From: Dermatophagoides farinae
Taxonomy: Eukaryota; Arthropoda; Arachnida; Sarcoptiformes; Pyroglyphidae
Assembly (NCBI RefSeq): GCF_024713945.1
Contig: NC_134679.1
Location: 5,523,001-5,587,000, forward strand
Reading direction: 5' to 3'
DNA: 64,000 nucleotides
The translations under genes were made by a program, and so were the position numbers. Shown here piece by piece: positions 61,881 to 64,000 of the stretch. Numbering within the stretch: the first letter of the stretch is position 1; each line of letters begins with the position of its first letter. The notes below the pieces were generated by a model. That model worked only from the letters and a program-made list of their open reading frames with translations, had not been told where the DNA came from and searched no databases.

Positions 61881-64000
61881 ATGTTAAATTGTTTCACATT
61901 TATGAAAAAAAAACTAAATACCTGAGATACTTGATTATTGCTTATTTGTTGTTCCAATCCACATGGTACAAATTTTCCGGAAATGATGAACAGAAAAATA
62001 ATGCTATTTTTGACAAAAATAATCTTCCAACTTTAGATTTATATGTGTGAATATTAATCCTAATTTGAATCAGTTGGTTTGGATTAATCTTGTTGATGAT
62101 TTATAGTTTGTTTTTTTTCCAATTTCAATAGTCAATTTCCCAGCATATCTTTTGATTCGTAAGCAATTCACAAGATGCAAATCAAAACATTTTTTTTTCT
62201 ATTGGAATAGTGAAAATTTTTTTCATTTTGAACAAAAATGAAATGATAATAAATCTGGCCCAATCTATCTTTAATCATCATTCTTTCATTTTTTCCCCCG
62301 TTGTTGCTATGATTACGCCCGAAATAAGATCAGTATCATTGGTTGAGGAGAGAAAATTTTTCAATGAATGAATGATTGGAAAACAACAAAAATAAATATC
62401 ATTCCACTCCACCATCGTAAAAAAAATGGAAACAGTAAAACAAACAAACAAACTTTTTATTTTTGACGGCTAAATTATTCATACAATTTTGTTTTCGAAG
62501 ATTTAAAACATAGATATTATCGTAATAAAGAATATCGCTGCCAATCGATCGAAGCTGTCGATCGATCATTGTAATATATAATCGATCGATGCTTATTCAT
62601 TTACACACGATATGAATCAAGATGAATCACATGGCATCATTGTTATACTATGTTATAAGAACTTGAAAAAAGGTGTCAGGGGTTTGGCCCGACAAAAAAA
62701 AATGTGATGATGACCTTGATTGATTGATCTATGTGGAATGTGTGTGTGTGTGTGTGTCATCAAGATTGATTGAACAACAAAATTCCCATTTTAGACTACC
62801 AAACTATGAGCCAGAAAAAAACAGACAAACAAACAAATCCAATTTATTGACCTTTTACCACCTTTACTTGTTGTTATAGTTTTCTCATCACTATCATTTT
62901 ATTTGATTTAACTATAATCAAAACAATCAAAAGCAATTTATCATCATCTAAATCATTTTCAACAACAACCAATCTTAAAACTGAAACAAAACAATGTAAA
63001 TTGTAGGGTTTGGTTTTTGTTTATTTATTAGTTTTAGCATTAGTCTTGACCATCATCATCATCATGATTAGATAGTGGATATAGTTACAAAAATGTTGAC
63101 CAGATTGATATACTCGTTTTTTTATGCAGACTGGCCACTGTATAGTACTGGTGAATTTTGTATGGATTCATTGTTTTTTTGTTTTGTTTTTTTTTTTTTT
63201 TGCAACCTTATGTGTTGTTTATGGTCATTTTTTTGTTTGTTTGTTACGAAACCTTTTTTTCTTTATGTGCTTGATATTTTTATTTTGTCCGCTTTGTTTT
63301 GTTTTAGAGTCATATTTAAAAAATAACAACAACAACAACAACAACAAAAATGTTCGCATGAGCTATTATCATCATCTTCATTTTAATAATTATAATTTCC
63401 ACAATCAATGGTGCAATATAGATTTTCATTGCCATGATTTCGACATACACACACACATACACATGTATATAATATTATACACCTGGTCCGGTACAATCTT
63501 GATTTTAACCCTAATTTTTTTTTCGTCTTCAACCAAATTCATTGCTATCCACATTAAGATTGGTGAAAAGCAAAATGAGACCTAATTTTCCAATTATTAA
63601 TGGCTTTAATTTTTGTCTTTTTTCATTTATTTTTTTTTGTTTTTGAAAAGTTAAAATAATAATTACCTGATGATGTTGATGATTATTTTTTTCCATATTT
63701 TCTATCATCATTTCTATTTACTACAAGTGTCTTGTGTCATAATCATTATATTGTCTTGATCATGATGATGATGATGATGATGTATAATTACGGTGATTGT
63801 CTTGGCCGTATATTGTTGTTGTTGTTGTTTTTGGTCGATTTCAGGTTTATTTTCAGTGTTTTGTTTTTTTTTTATTTTTTGCTTCAAAATAAAATGAAAG
63901 GATGATTAGACATCATTTATTGCATGACTTGTGTCGATAATACCATGTGACTAGCTTCCTTTTCATGTCAATCATTGTCATCTATATATCTGTATATGGT

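Larger units (their letters stand above)
57393..64000. other. 6.6 kb gene-poor region
   Basis: AT-rich with (GAT)n at 60,296-60,321, (GT)n at 61,849-61,878 and other short repeats, one hAT-type MITE, and a cluster of ATCGAT words at 62,540-62,592 containing a small hairpin. No gene is supported; open frames here are repeat-derived. Confidence 0.5.

Noticed and set aside
35063-64000. Many open frames of 60-130 codons in the desert
   Set aside because: They are translations of (CAT)n, (CAA)n, (GT)n and poly(A/T) tracts, appear on both strands at once, and lack splice or family support.

Overview
This looks like a window of nuclear DNA from a small arthropod. It is very AT-rich, splits its genes with many short introns (about 55-90 bases, GT..AG), and carries very many short (CAT/ATG)n, (CAA)n and (GT)n repeats. 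Gene content and protein style (serpin, Cu/Zn SOD, ZIP7, GINS1, NOG1, RABGAP1, connecdenn) fit a chelicerate, most likely an astigmatid mite such as a dust mite. That placement is inference from style; no marker gene settles it.

Layout. Bases 1-35,100 are gene-dense. In order: 3' part of a serpin (+); RABGAP1 (-); TOMM6 (+); a broken-looking set of small membrane exons (-); NOG1/GTPBP4 (-); a 3.2 kb gap with one GC-richer patch behind a TATA box; an LPCAT-type acyltransferase (-); two arrestin-domain genes lying tail to tail (+ and -); Cu/Zn superoxide dismutase (+); a His-rich single-pass membrane protein (+); a PLPPR-like phospholipid phosphatase relative with two possible first exons (-); a phospholipase C relative lacking its catalytic histidines (+); GINS1 (-) and ZIP7 (+) sharing a 199-base divergent promoter; and DENND1/connecdenn (+). 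Exon joins were worked out by hand from splice sites; in the well-supported genes the phases and total lengths agree.

From about 35,100 to 64,000 the window is nearly gene-free and dominated by microsatellites and poly(A/T). Three things stand out there: an isolated first coding exon at 46,087-46,212, an intronless and very divergent H2A-like histone-fold gene at 56,880-57,392, and an 81-bp hAT-type MITE at 58,773-58,853 with a perfect 8-bp target duplication. Much of the desert may be intron of the gene that starts at 46 kb.

Recurring oddity: RABGAP1 (twice), the PLC-like gene and DENND1 each need removal of a single base to stay in frame. All four are one-base gains, which points to sequence or assembly error rather than four decayed genes. 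There is no operon-like organisation and no obvious pathway cluster. Membrane trafficking and lipid signalling genes (RABGAP1, DENND1, LPCAT, PLPPR-like, PLC-like) are well represented but need not be functionally linked. The most unusual biology is the pair of catalytically dead lipid-enzyme relatives lying side by side (PLPPR-like and PLC-like) and the divergent H2A.
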